The notes under the pieces: generated by a model
The model's input: the letters and a program-made list of their open reading frames with translations, nothing else
What the model was told of the DNA's origin: nothing
Database searches by the model: none
Shown: positions 24,001 through 39,000 of the stretch, in pieces
How positions within the stretch are numbered: the first letter of the stretch is position 1
Layout of the letters: the number at the start of each line of letters is the position of its first letter
Origin: Flavobacterium orientale
GTDB taxonomy: Bacteria; Bacteroidota; Bacteroidia; Flavobacteriales; Flavobacteriaceae
Length of the DNA: 64,000 nucleotides
NCBI RefSeq assembly: GCF_014638005.1
Contig: NZ_BMFG01000006.1
Location: 1 to 64,000 of the forward strand
Reading direction: 5' to 3'
Made by a program: the position numbers and the translations under genes

Positions 24001-27000
24001 ACACGCTATTTCGAACGGATTTAAAAGGGATTTTAGCTTATTCTACCATTTCGGTATTAGGGATTTTGGTTTTTTTAATCGGAATAGGAACTTCTACAGC
24101 ATTGCATGCCGCATTGGTTTTTATCGTAGTTCATGCCTTATACAAAGCCGCACTTTTCTTAATCACGGGAATACTAGATCATGAAACCGGAACTCGAAAT
24201 GTAACCAAGTTAAGCGGATTAAAATCGGTCATGATGCCCGTTGCCATTGCCGGACTTTTAGCGATGTTGTCGAATGCGGGTATGCTACCTAGTTTTGGAT
24301 TTGTTGGAAAAGATTTGATCTATGAAGCCACTTTGCAGAGTAGTGAAGCTGTTTTATTTACGGTTTTTGCGGTTGTAACTAACATATTGTTGTTGTATGC
24401 CGGATATCAAGTGGGGATAAAACCATTTATTGGCACCTTACCTGAAAACTTTACATCTGTTCATTTACCGGATAAACGGTTGTGGATGCCGCCATTGTTA
24501 TTGGGTGTTTTAGGAATGCTTTTCGGCTTGTTTCCCTCGATTTTAGACAATGCCTTGTTTCAGCCTTCCTTGAATGAATTAGCACCTGATTCTTTTGTAT
24601 CACCATTGAAACTATGGCATGGCTTTACGTTTGTTTTGCTTTTGAGTATAGTGACTATAGCTTTGGGACTTCTTTTGGTTTTTGTATTACAACCATCGGC
24701 TGTAAAAGAATTAAAATTGAAAAAAGTAGATTTTTTAGCCCCTAAAACATTGATTAGAGGATTTGCCAATGGATTTCAAAAAACGGCTTCCCTTTGGACG
24801 AACTTTTTTCAAAATGGTTATTTGCGAAATTATATCCTCACCATTATTTTGTTTTTAAGTTTTTTGATTGGTTATTATTTGATTCATAATGTTACCTTTT
24901 CTCTTGACTTTAATTCGTTGTTGGATTTAACGATTTATGAGGTTTCCACCTTGTTGATAATGGTCGTGGCTGTGTTTTATGCCATTTTTACAAAATCAAG
25001 ATTAGCAGCTGTGGCCGCGATGGGTGTTGTGGGTTATGCAATCTGTATGATTTTCGTGTTTTATAGTGCACCTGATTTGGCGATGACACAATTTACGATT
25101 GATACTTTAACCGTCATTTTGTTTGTATTGGTTTTGTATCGATTGCCTAAATATTTAACGCTATCTGATTTTAAGACAAGAGTGCGAGATGGTTTTATTG
25201 CGGTGTTATTTGGTTCTTTAATCACTATCTTGTCGATTGAAGTTTTACAAGTTTCGCATGCGGGAGAAACCAAGCAGTTTTATGCTGAGAACTCTTATGT
25301 GTTAGCAAAAGGAAAGAACATTGTAAATGTGATTTTGGTTGATTTCAGAGGATTGGACACGATGGTAGAAATTACGGTTTTAGTAATTGCTGCTTTGGGT
25401 GTTTTTGGTTTATTAAAATTACGAATTAGAAATAAATAAAGGCTATGAAGACTATAATTTTACGCACTGCTTCTACTTATTTACTGCCGTTATTACTGCT
25501 GTTTTCGGTATTTATATTGCTTAGAGGTCATTACCTTCCCGGTGGGGGTTTCATTGGTGGTTTGATAGCTTCCATTGCTTTTATTTTACACGGTTCGGCA
25601 AACGGACAAGAGAATACTAAAACCTTATTACGGATACACCCCGGATTTTTGATGCCGGTTGGTTTGACAGTCGCATTTTTTAGCGGTATTGCCGGAATGG
25701 TTTTAGAAGGAAAAGAATTTATGACGGGTATTTGGTTTAAAGATCCGCTTCCTGTAATTGGAATGATTGGAACCCCCCTGTTTTTTGATATTGGTGTCTA
25801 TTTAGTGGTGGTGGGAGTGACCTTAACCATTATTATGACAATTTCAGAATCCTCTTAATTATGGAAATACTATTAGCCGTTATAACCGGATTACTTTATG
25901 GTGCCGGTGTTTATATGATTCTCCGACGCAGTTTGGTGAAGCTGATTATTGGCTTAATCCTATTAGGAAACGGAGCCAATATTCTTATTTTTTTGGTGGG
26001 AAGAATAGTTAAAGGAAAGCCACCAATTATTCCGGAAGATAGTTCTACTATTTTGGATACGTATGCCGATCCGGTGCCGCAAGCTTTAATTTTAACCGCC
26101 ATTGTGATTAGTTTTGGTTTACAAGCTTTTGCTATTGTTTTGATAAAACGAGCCTATAAAGTTGTGAAGACTGACGATTTAGATCAAATGAACACCACAG
26201 ACGAATACGCATGATAGCACATTTTTTATTATATCCGTTACTTTTTCAGTTTGCATTAGCCATAGTGTTGATGTTCTTTTGGCGTGACACCCGAATTCAA
26301 CGTCGATTGAGTGTTGCAGGAAGTGGTATTGCTTTATTGCTTGCAGGATTTTTGTTTGCTCAGGTATGGCAATTTGGAACCGTTACTTTTCAAGCGGGAG
26401 GTTGGCAAGCCCCTTTTGGGATTACGTTGGTAGTAGATATGCTTTCGGCAACCTTGGTGTTGTTGACCTGTTTGTTAGGGTTGGCCATTTCCATTTTTTC
26501 TTCAGCATCTATAATCAGTGAACGGGCAAAGTTTGGTTATTTTCCCATTTATCATTTGTTGTTGATGGGATTAATAGGTGCTTTTATAACCGGAGATATT
26601 TTTAATTTATATGTTTGGTTTGAGGTAATAATTATTAGTTCGTTTGTGTTGTTGACCATTGGTGGCGAAAAGCCTCAGATTGAATCGGCGGTTAAATATT
26701 TTACGTTAAATATCTTAGCTTCGGTTATATTCTTAACTGCTATTGCGGTGTTGTATGGATTAACAGGCACTTTGAATATGGCTGATTTATCAGTTAAAAT
26801 TGCCGCTTCAGAAAATAAAGGATTGATTAATATTACGGCACTGATCTTTTTTGTTGGATTCGGTATTAAATCTGCCGTTTTTCCCTTGTATTTTTGGTTG
26901 CCTTCTTCCTATCATACACCACCTGCAGCGGTATCTGCTATTTTTGGCGGACTACTAACAAAAGTAGGGGTTTATGCTATGATTCGTGTATTTACACTTA

Positions 27001-30000
27001 TCTTTATCAGAGATGAGTTTATCGATAATTTGTTAATGACCGTTGCGGTTTTAACGATTCTTAGCGGTGGATTTGGAGCTTTGGTTCAAAACAATATTCA
27101 AAAAGTTTTTTCCTATCTTATTATTTGTCATATTGGTTTTATGATTGCCGGTTTGAGTATGCATTCAGAATTGGCCTTAACCGGAGCCATTTTTTATATG
27201 ATACATGATATTGTAGTAAAAGGAAATTTATTCTTGGTTGGAGGTATGATCTATAAAATAAAGGGAAGTAACAGTATGAAAGAGTTGGGCGGTTTTTATG
27301 GGTCCTATCCAAAACTGTCTATTTTGATGCTGATTCCGTTGTTTTCACTGATAGGAATTCCGCCTTTGTCGGGATTTTGGCCAAAGATTTCGTTATTGCA
27401 AGCCGGATTTGAAGACAATTATTATGTTTTAATTGGGTTTATATTGTTGGGTAGTTTTTTAACTTTGTTTGTCGTTGCTAAAATGTGGACCAATGTTTTT
27501 TGGAAAGCCAGTACCGGAATACCGAGGAAGCCTAATTTTAAATATTTTGGTGATTTAAAGTTTAAAGATAAATTGAATATGGTTCTTCCGATTGCCATTT
27601 TAGCTTTGGTTTCATTATATATAGGTTTCTTTGCAGAGCACGTTCAATTGTTATCGGAACGAATCGCTTTCGAATTATCCAATACATCCGGTTATATTGA
27701 AGCTGTTTTGGGGAAAATACCACCGGTTAATCCATAAAAAGTTATGAAAAAGTTAGTTTTATTAAATTTGATACTTACTATCGTTTGGGTTGCCCTTACG
27801 GGAAGTTTTGTGTTTATAAACTTTGCTTTTGGTTTTGTTTTGACTTTTTTAATTCTTTGGGTTATCAGCTCAGATAAAAGCGATCGTAAGTATTTCAGAG
27901 TAATTCCGAGTCTTGTTTCTTTTATCTTTTTTTTCATCTATGAATTGATAAAAGCCAATATTCAAGTAGCTTATGATGTGATTACGCCGACATTATATAT
28001 GAAGCCCGGAATTGTATCGGTTCCTTTGGATGCCAATTCGGATTTGGAAATTACGCTTTTGGCTAATGTCATCTCGTTAACACCCGGCACCTTGAGTTTA
28101 GACGTTTCTGATGATAGAAAAGTGCTTTATGTTCATGCCATGTATATTCATGATAAAGACGAGTTTATCCGAAGTATCAAAGATGGATTTGAGAAGAAAT
28201 TATTAAACATTACCCGATGAATTTATACGAATTTTTATATTACATTATCTTACCGATTTTATCCATTTCGGCAGTATTAGTTTTTATTCGGTTTTTGTTG
28301 GGCCCTTCTTTATCGGATAGAGTGGTGGCTTTGGATTTGTTGATTACAATTGGCATTGGTATTATATCAATTTACAGTATTGTAACCAATCAACCTACCT
28401 TTCTTGACATTGCTATGATATTAGCTTTAATTGCATTTTTAGGAACGGTTGCTTTTTCCTATTATCTTGAAAAACGTAAAAAAAATGAGTGAGATACTAA
28501 TTTATATATTAACTTCTTTTGGAGCTATTTTTATTCTTTTAGCGGGAATAGGTGTGCTTCGTATGCCGGATTTGTATTTGCGAATTTCGGTGACCACCAA
28601 AGCGGCGACATTGGGAATCGGATTGGTTTTATTATCGGCAGGAATTTATTTTAATGATTCTTCCATAACCACCCGAGTTTTGGCGATTATACTTTTTATG
28701 TTTTTAACAGCACCGGTTGGAGCCCATTTGATTGGAAGATCTTCTTATTTTACGGGAATTCAACTTTGGAAAAAGAGTTTGATGGATGATTTGGAAGGAA
28801 AGTATGAAAAGAAAACCCACGTTTTGCAAAGTGATGAAAAGGAGGTAGAAAATCCTATTGCAACAAATAAGGAAGATGAAATACAAAAAAATCCCTAAGT
28901 AATTACGGTAGTTACTTAAGGATTTAATGGGTTGCTACTCGTTTGAATTCGCAACAATTTTGTTTGTTTTTCTCTCTAGATCAGAAAATTTATTGGTAAC
29001 CGTATCTGAAAAGGAATCGAACTTGTGTTTTAGCTCATCTGCATAATCGTCGTACTGATTTTTCATTTTTTTTCTGGTCACAGTTCCTTTTTCAGGGGCA
29101 AAAAGCACTCCTAAAAGGGCTCCAACTGCAAACCCGCCCAATAGGCCTAAAGTAAATTGATTGTTTGTCATTGTATTTGTATTTTAAAGATTTGTATTGG
29201 ATCCACCACCTCTGATTACTCGTAAGACGATTGCAATAATGGCTATCACTAATAGTACGTGAATGATACCTGAAGAGCCATATGCAAAAAATCCAATTGC
29301 CCAAACGATTATAATGATAACTGCGATGTAATAAAGTAAATTGCTCATAGTGTTTGTGTTAAGTGTTTTTATTCGTTTTATTTTTTTTTAAAAAAGTGTG
29401 AATGTTAAAATTATAAGCAAAATCTTTCTTGACTGAATTACAACTAACTATATGGGAATTAAGTTGTATTGTATTGATTTCTCAATGTTTTTCAGTAAGC
29501 AGTGTTTTCATTATTTTTTACTTCAACATCCACACTTAAAATTAAAGCGATGCTAGTAGTGATGAAAGCTCATCTTTTGTTATCCCTAGCCTAACCTGAA
29601 CTTTGGATAACATAGCATTTTTATTACCATCATCAAAACGCAAGTCTGCGTCTGTTAGAGAGGTGAATTTCGCTTTAAGAATTCTTTTTTTATTATTCCA
29701 GTTGTTGTTTTTAACCGGTGAATTTAAGGACGCAAGTTTGTTTAAATATGACTTTTCCATTTTGAAAATTTCTTTCTGATTATAAAATCAAAGGTATTCT
29801 ATGTTGTTTGATTGCGAGTTATATAATCTTGGATTAAAGTTGTATTATTTACACTTATTTAACAGTTAAACTTCTATTACCTTTTCAGTTTGTTTTGATT
29901 GGTTCAGAATAGCTATAATTGTTTCTAAATAATTAAAGTAGCTTTCTTTGGTATATTTTGTTTTTGCATCCCAAAAAGGCAAGGGTGTTTCACTCAAGTG

Positions 30001-33000
30001 TTCATATATCTCCGGAAAATCTGTGTATAGTTTCTGAGTAACCTCTACTATTTTTAAACCTAGTATTTCTTCATATTTTTTCATTCGTTCCAGCTTTTTA
30101 ATTATCTATTTGCAACTGCTATACTTGCATAGTAAAAACAATAATTTATCACCTACCAAAGGTGATTTAATTTTGAAGGAATGGATTACATAATTGTGAA
30201 CTTCAATTGTATTATTCACACATTAAGAAATGTGATGTAACTTTTTTTGTTGGATTTGTTTAAAGAAGGAGGGAGTAAAGCCTGTAACTTTTTTGAATTG
30301 ATTGGATAAGTGTGCCACACTACTATAATGCATCAAATAAGCTATTTCCGTAAGGTTGTGTTCATTGAATAAAACAAGTTCTTTCACTCGTTCAATTTTG
30401 AGATTGATGATATAATGTTCAATAGTGATGCCTTCAATTTCTGAGAAAGTATTGGCGAGGTATGTGTAGTCTTGGTTTAACTTTTTACTCAGATATTGCG
30501 AGTAATTGACTTTTGGGAGTTCGTCAGTATAATGAATCATTTCAACAATCACCTTCTTAATGTCTTCAATTAAGATGATTTTTTTGTCTTCCATTAATTC
30601 CAAACCGGAATTCAACAAACAAATTTTAAGAAGTGCTAGTTGTTCAGTAGTTAAGTTTTCCAGAATTTCAACCATACCAAGCTCAACAATTACATAGTGT
30701 AGGCCCAGTTTTTTTAATTCTTGCTTCACCATTAATTTGCAACGTAGACTCACCATATGTTTGATGTAAAGTCTCATTTTATTCAAAAAATGTAAAAACT
30801 CCAATTGAAACTTCAATTAGAGAAGCATTTCATGAAGTAAATTTAGCGTTTAAAAAGCAGAATTAAACAATTGTTAAAGCTTTTTTGAGTTATTCGGTTA
30901 AAGACAAGGTAAAATCCTATTTATTTCAATCTCACATATACATGTTTGATTCCTTTTTTATCCGATTCTCTTTCATGGATTTCCAACAAGTTGGTTAGTG
31001 ATTTCATTAACGGTGTAAGCTTTGTAAACCCATAATTTCTTGGGTCAAATTCCGGTTTCTTTTTAACGATAAGGTTACCTACATCGCCTAAAAATGCCCA
31101 GCCGTCGTCTTCAGCGATATCTTCAATGCTTGATTCAATTAAATCGATAGTTTCCACATCAATTTTAGGAATGATTTTTTCTGTTTTTTTCTTGTCGGTT
31201 GGAGAGCTAACTATTTTTTTCTTTTTTGCATCTTCTAAAACTTCGATAAAAATGAAACGATCACAGGCACTGATGAAAGGTTTTGGTGTTTTTTGTTCCC
31301 CAATTCCGAAGACTTTCATTCCTGATTCTCTAAGTCGGATAGCTAATCGTGTAAAATCACTATCGCTGGAAACAATACAAAATCCGTCTAATTTTCCGGA
31401 ATACAATAAATCCATAGCATCAATAATTAAAGCGGAGTCTGAGGAATTTTTTCCGGAAGTATAACTATATTGTTGAATAGGAGTGATGGCATGTTCTAAT
31501 AAAACACCTTTCCAACCGTTTGCGTTGGGTCTTGTCCAATCGGCATAAATTCTTTTGGTGGTGGGTGTTCCATAAATTGCAATTTCTTCCATCATTCCTT
31601 TTACGTTGCTGTAAGGCACGTTGTCGGCATCAATTAAAACAGCCAATTTTAAGTCACTATCATCGCGTTGATTCATTTATAAAGTAGATTATATTTTATG
31701 CAATCAAATGTACAATTTTTTAAATTGCTTTTATTCAAATCGCTGCAAAATGCTTATTTGGAAAAATTTTTGAAATTTATAGAATTAGTACTGAAAATTG
31801 TATGAAAGAAACGAAGAAATACTTATTTTTGCCACGTTTTTTAACGCACAAAAAGTCATGGTAAAAGATTTATTCGAAAGAATTCAAAACAATAAAGGAC
31901 CATTAGGAAAATGGGCTTCACAAGCAGAAGGTTACTTTGTTTTTCCAAAATTAGAAGGCGAGCTAGGGCCTCATATGCAATTTCAAGGAAAAGCTATTTT
32001 AAATTGGAGTTTGAACGACTATTTAGGGTTAGCCAATCATCCTGAGGTTCGTCAAGCAGATATTGATGCTGCTACACAATATGGAGCAGCCTATCCAATG
32101 GGTGCAAGAATGATGAGTGGGCATACTGATGCACATGAACAATTAGAGAATGAGTTAGCTGCTTTTGTAATGAAAGAATCGGCTTATTTATTAAATTTTG
32201 GTTACCAAGGAATCATGTCAACCATTGACGCATTGGTTACTAAAAATGATATTATTGTTTATGATGTTGATGCACATGCTTGTATTATAGATGGTGTACG
32301 TTTACATATGGGAAAACGTTTCACATATCGTCATAACGATTTGGAAAGTATGGAGAAAAACCTGCAACGTGCTACTAAAATGGCCGAAGAAACAGGTGGA
32401 GGAATTCTTTTCATCACAGAAGGTGTTTTCGGAATGCGTGGTCAGCAAGGCAAGTTGAAAGAAATTGTAGCCATGAAAGAAAAATACAATTTCCGTTTGT
32501 TAGTTGATGATGCACATGGTTTCGGAACGTTAGGGAAAACTGGAGCAGGAGCAGGCGAGGAGCAAGGTTGTCAAGACGGAATTGATGTGTATTTTTCCAC
32601 ATTTGCAAAATCTATGGCAAGTATCGGAGCCTTTATAGCAGCAGATAAAGACATTATTGACTATTTAAAATATAATTTACGTTCGCAAATGTTTGCCAAA
32701 GCTTTACCAATGATTCAGACTGTTGGAGCTTTAAAACGTTTGGAATTGTTACGCAATCACCCGGAATTAAAAGACAAATTGTGGGAAAATGTAAATGCAT
32801 TACAATCCGGATTACGAGCCAGAAACTTCAATATTGGTGATACAAATACGTGTGTAACACCGGTTTATTTAGAAGGAAGTGTTCCGGAAGCGATGGTCAT
32901 GGTAAACGATTTAAGAGAGAATTACGGTATATTCCTTTCTATTGTAATTTATCCTGTGATACCAAAGGGTATTATTTTATTACGTATGATTCCTACTTCT

Positions 33001-36000
33001 TCCCATACGATGGAAGATATAAACAGAACATTGACTGCTTTTGAAGCGATTCGTGAGAAATTAGTTAACGGAACCTATAAAAAGATTGCAGACGCTACTA
33101 CGGTTGATGTGTCTTAGTAGGTAATAGGTGAAAGGTAATGTAGTGTACCGATTCAAAAAACCACTTCTTTAACGGAAGTGGTTTTTTGATTTTATAACTC
33201 TTTTCTATAAGTTCTTCGTTTTCGATCCACTTTTGGATCAAAGTTTTTCCATAGATTATGAATGGCATTGTTTTCTTCGAGTTCAGGAGTTCGAATGCAT
33301 TTTGTAATCCCTTTTTCCTTGAAAACTTTGTAGTATTGTTTGAAAATAATTGCGGTAACTCCTTTGTTTTGGTATTCCGGATCAATTCCAATTAAATAAA
33401 ATAATACCTCTTTGCTGTGCTTTTTTGCTTGCAATAAATGATAAAATCCGAATGGAAATAAGGAACCTTTTGCTTTTTGAAGAGCATCGGCAAAATTGGG
33501 CATCACGATACTAAAAGCTATCAGTTTATTATTTGCATCCACAATAAAAATGATGTATTCCGGATTTACAAATGGGATGTATTTCTTTTTAAAATATTCT
33601 TTTTGCTTTTCAGGAATCGCTACAAACGAGGCTAATTTGGCATAAGACGCATTAAACAAATCAAACATTTCATCTACATAAGGAATGATGTCTTTTGTTT
33701 TGGTAAAAGTTATGGCACGTAATCCATACCGTCTTCCAATCAACTCACTGGCTTTGATGTAAGGAGTAGCATCCACGTTGGAGAATGAAAAAGTACTTTC
33801 AAAATATTCTTTTTCTTTTGTAAATCCTAATTTTTCCAAATGGTCTTTGTAATATGGAAAGTTGTACCACGTTATCATAGAACCTTTATAATCAAATCCT
33901 TCCGTTACAACACCTACTTTATCTAAATTAGAGAAACCAATCGGGCCTTCTACATGTTCTAGTTTGTTTTTTTTGCCTAATTCATAGACTTTTTCCAATA
34001 AAGCTTTTGTTACTTCAACGTCATCAATGACATCCCACCATCCAAAGCGAACTTTCTTTTTTTGTTGGTTATTGACTTCATCCCAATTGATAATTGCTGC
34101 AATGCGACCTACAATTTTATTGTCCTTGTAAGCCAAATAAAAATAGGCTTCTGCATTCTCAAAAGCAGGATTTTTTGTTTTGTCAAAAGTTTCTAACTCG
34201 TCGGCAATAAGTGGTGGCACCCAATACGGATTATTTTTGTATAAGGTAAATGGAAATTTTACGTAATCAGTAATTTGTTTTTTGGTAGTAGCTTCAATAA
34301 TTGTAATCATAATTTAATCCTCTACTTCATCTAAGCGTTTTTTCTCTTTTTCTTTTTCTTTTTTCTTGCCGGCTCTTTTATCAGCGGGATCTTCTTTCTC
34401 TAACATGATAGGACGGTGTTTTTTATCAAAACGCCAAGAACAACCAATACCTCCGTATAAAATATCCGGAGTATCTTTAAAGTTTTTGCTCACTGATGCA
34501 TCAATCTGAAAATTTTCAAATAATAAATAAGCCGCTCCAACGGTTAAAATAGAATCCGAATAATAATCGCCTTGGATTCCTTTATTTTCTAAAAACCCTG
34601 ACCATTTTTCATTAAATCCGTTGGTTAAAGTTATCACATAACCAAAAGATTGAAAATCTGTACCAATTCTATCTGCAAAAATATTAGTTACAAATACCAA
34701 GTGATTGGTTAAGTGTTGTTGCGTAACCACCATAACTTTCGGACTAAAAGCCGGTTCTTCGGGAAATGAAAAAGCATCGCCCACAACAAAATTGGCACCA
34801 GCATAAACAGCAACAGCCGGCAATAAACGTCTCCAATTGAATTTTTGATTGGCTTTCCAACTATAAATATTTACTTTTTCCTCATAATTTTTATACGGGT
34901 CATAAAATAAATATTTAGCTCCAAAAGTCAGATTCCTAAAACCGGAACGATCGTCTTGAATTAATGGTGCGGTATATTCATCAAATTGTATTTGGGAATT
35001 CAATACAAATTCCAATTGTTCTAGGAAAAAGCCATAGCGTAAATCAAGATTTAGTCCCATTCCGTTAGCTTCATAACCCAAGAGTTTGTGGTTTTCACGA
35101 TTAAAATAAATACCACTTTCCAACTGAAAAACAGTTTTACCCACAGAATAAGCAGTCATTGATTCTCCCGGGCGGTTAGAATTTATCACATCAGTGTGTT
35201 GACCGAAGGTAAGTTGCAACGATAGGAAAGTGAAAACTAAGGCGATTTTTTTTGAAGTAGTCATAGCTATTTGGGATTGGTACGCTCAATAAGAACCAAA
35301 AATAGTGTTTTTTATTATTATTTTAAGATAGTTCATTTAATTTTGAGTGTTGGAATTCTTATTTTTACCGAAAATATTATCTTAATGCAAACAGCATCTG
35401 TACCGGGATTTATCAGAACTATTTTAATTATTGTAGGGATTTATTATGCCTTCAAGATTTTAGCTCGTATTTTCATGCCTTATCTTTTGCGAAAAATGGT
35501 TCAAAAAGCCGAAAGAAATTTTAAGCAACAAGCCGAAAATTTTCAACAGAATACCACACAATCTTCTTCGCAACAAGCAACCAATTCAACTACTCCAAAA
35601 GTAAAAAAGCAAATTGGCGAGTATGTAGATTTTGAAGAAATCAAAGAATAATTGGCAGAATTAAATTTTTGAAATTTAATTTTCCTATTATTACATTCGA
35701 TAAACTTACTATTTTTTTAAAATGAAAAATATCTCTAAATATTTACCGCACCTAATCGCTTTCGTTGGATTTGTTGCGGTGTCCCTTTTCTATTTTTATC
35801 CTGTTTTGCAAGGGAAGCAAATTTCGCAATCCGATATTGTTCAATATACCGGCATGGCAAAAGAACAAAACGATTTCAGAGCTCAAACCGGAGAAGAACC
35901 TTTTTGGACAAATTCTGCTTTTGGGGGTATGCCTACCTATCAATTGGGAGCAAAATATCCGCATAATTATGTGAAATCGGTAGATGGTTTTTTACGATTT

Positions 36001-39000
36001 TTACCACGACCGGCCGATTATTTGTTTCTTTATTTTCTCGGGTTTTATATTTTACTTATAGTTTTAAAAATCGATCCGCTCAAGGCCTTTTTTGGAGCTT
36101 TGGCATTTGGATTTTCTACTTATTTAATCATTATTTTAGGTGTTGGTCATAATGCAAAAGCTCATGCGATTGCTTATATGCCGATGGTAATTGCAGGTGT
36201 TTTATTGGTTTTTCAAAAACGTTTTATTGTGGGAGGTTTACTTACCATGATTGCAGCAGCTCTTGAAATTCAAGCCAATCACTTTCAAATGACCTATTAT
36301 TTGTTGTTGTTATTGCTAGTGATTTCTGTTTATTATATTTATAAATTAGTCAAAGCTAAAGAGTTCAAAAACATCGGCATTGCTTTTGGCGTTTTTATGA
36401 TTGCCGGACTTTTAGCGTTAGGTGCCAATGCTACTAATTTATTGGCAACTGCGGAATATACGGAATTTAGTACTCGAGGGAAAAATGAATTGACTTTTGG
36501 GGCTACCGGCGAAACACTTTCCAAAAACTCAGGTATGAGTTATGAGTATATTACAGAGTACAGTTATGGAATAGCTGAAAGTTTAAACTTAATTGCACCT
36601 CGCTTATTTGGTGGTGGCAATTCGGAGCAATTAGGTGAAAAGAGTAATTTGTATGATTTGATTCTACGAGTTGGTGCCACACCTGATGAAGCGGCAGATT
36701 TTGCAAATAATGCCCCCACCTATTGGGGCGATCAACCCATTGTGGCAGCACCGGCTTATATTGGTGCCATTGTATTCTTTCTGTTTCTGATGGCTTTATT
36801 TGCCGAAAAGCGTAAAATTAAATATGCCTTTTTGGTTGGAGCAATTTTCTCTTTGTTTTTGTCTTGGGGAAAAAACTTCCCGCTTTTGACGGACTTCTTT
36901 ATCGACTATTTTCCTTTGTATAATAAATTTAGAGCAGTTTCTTCCATTCAGGTGCTATTGGAATTGTGTGTTCCGGTTTTAGCAATAATGGGATTGCATT
37001 CCTTTTTTAAATTGGATAAAGACGCTCAATGGAAAGCATTATGGAAATCTTCAGCAATAGCTTTAGGTTTGCTTGCGTTTTTATTGCTAATAAAAGGTGC
37101 TTTTTCGTTTTCAACAGAAGGGGATGCTTATTATCTTCAAGCTTATGGTGAATTGGGGCAACCGTTTATTGAAGCTTTAACAGAAGACAGAAAAGCAATG
37201 TATACTTCCGATTTATTGCGATCCATGGGATTGATTGCGTTAGTTTTTGCTGTACTTTGGCTTTTTACTAAAGAAAAAATTTCGCAAACTCTAGCCATAA
37301 TTCTAGTTGGATGTGTTATGGTATTCGACTTGGTTTTAATTGATAAAAATTATGTAAGCAGCGAAGCTTTTGTGAACTCACGTGAAGTCGAACAACCCTT
37401 TCAACCTACACAAGCTGATATGCAAATACTGCAAGATTCAACGTTGCATTATCGTGTTTTTGAACCAAGAGGTACGATGCAAAATGCTCGAACTTCTTAC
37501 TTTCACAAGTCAATTGGTGGTTATAGTGCTGTTAAATCGCAACGTATGCAACAACTGTATGATTTCCATATCTCGAAAGTTAATGCCGGAGTATTAAATA
37601 TGCTCAATGTAAAATACATTATTCAAGCAGATGAACAAAGACAAACTTTTGCCAGTATCAATGCCTTTGCAAATGGTAATGCCTGGTTTGTTGACGAAGT
37701 AGTTTCAGCCAATTCAGCGGATGAAGAAATAAGAGCTTTGGATAGTTTGAATACAAAAATAAAAGCAGTTTTAAGCACCAAAGATTTTCCCGCTATTTCA
37801 AAAGAGGTAGCTAACAGAAATTTCAAGACAGACAGTCTAAGCATTATTAAATTGGTTGACTACCAACCCAATTTCTTAAAATATGAAACTCAGAATTCCA
37901 ACGATGGATTAGCGGTTTTTTCAGAAATCTATTATCCGAAAGGATGGAAAGTAACTATTGATGGTAAAGAAACGGAAATGTTTCGTGTGAATTATGTGTT
38001 GCGAGCTCTGCAAGTTCCGGCCGGAAAACACACGATTGAATTCAAATTTGAACCGGATGTGGTGAAGAAAGGAAGTATAATCGCTTTGTTTAGTTCTTTG
38101 GGAATGTTGTTGCTTTTATTAGGAGGCACCTATTTTCAATTGAAAAAAAAGGGTAAGGAGTAATGAATTATGATTATTAATTTTGAAAACAACTGACCAA
38201 AAGAAAGTCCTCATCATCACTTATTACTGGCCTCCTGCAGGTGGTCCCGGAGTGCAACGTTGGTTAAAATTTGTCAAATACTTACCTGATTTTGGATATG
38301 AGCCACATGTTTATATTCCTGAAAATCCAACCTATCCGATTGTAGATAAAAAGTTGATTAGCGAAGTTTCTGAAAAGGCAGTCATCATCAAACAAAAAAT
38401 CAAAGAACCCTATCGTTGGGCTTCTTTTTTATCTGAGAAAAACACCAAAAAGATTAGTTCCGGTATTATTCCCAGTAAAAAGAAACAGTCTTTTGTTGAA
38501 AAAATGTTGCTTTGGGTGAGGGGTAATTTTTTTATTCCCGATGCACGGGTTTTGTGGGTCAAGCCTTCCGTTAGTTTTTTGAAAGAGTATATTGAAACAC
38601 ATCAAATAGACACAATAATTACAACCGGACCTCCACATAGTTTGCACTTGATTGGAATGCATTTGAAAGTACAATCTAATGTAAAGTGGATTGCTGATTT
38701 TCGGGATCCGTGGACCACAATTGGTTATCACAAAGCGTTACTTTTAAATAAAAAATCAGAACAAAAACACTTCGATTTAGAGCAACAAGTTGTCACTTCT
38801 GCTGATAAAATTATAGTTACCAGTATAACTACTAAAAATGAATTTGCCAAGCTTACTTCAAAGCCAATTGAAGTAATTACGAATGGCTATGATGTAGAAA
38901 AAGTGACCAAAAGTGTTTTAGATGAACAATTTACCATCGCTCATATTGGTTCGCTTTTATCCGAAAGAAATCCGAGAATTTTATGGAAGGCTTTGAAAGA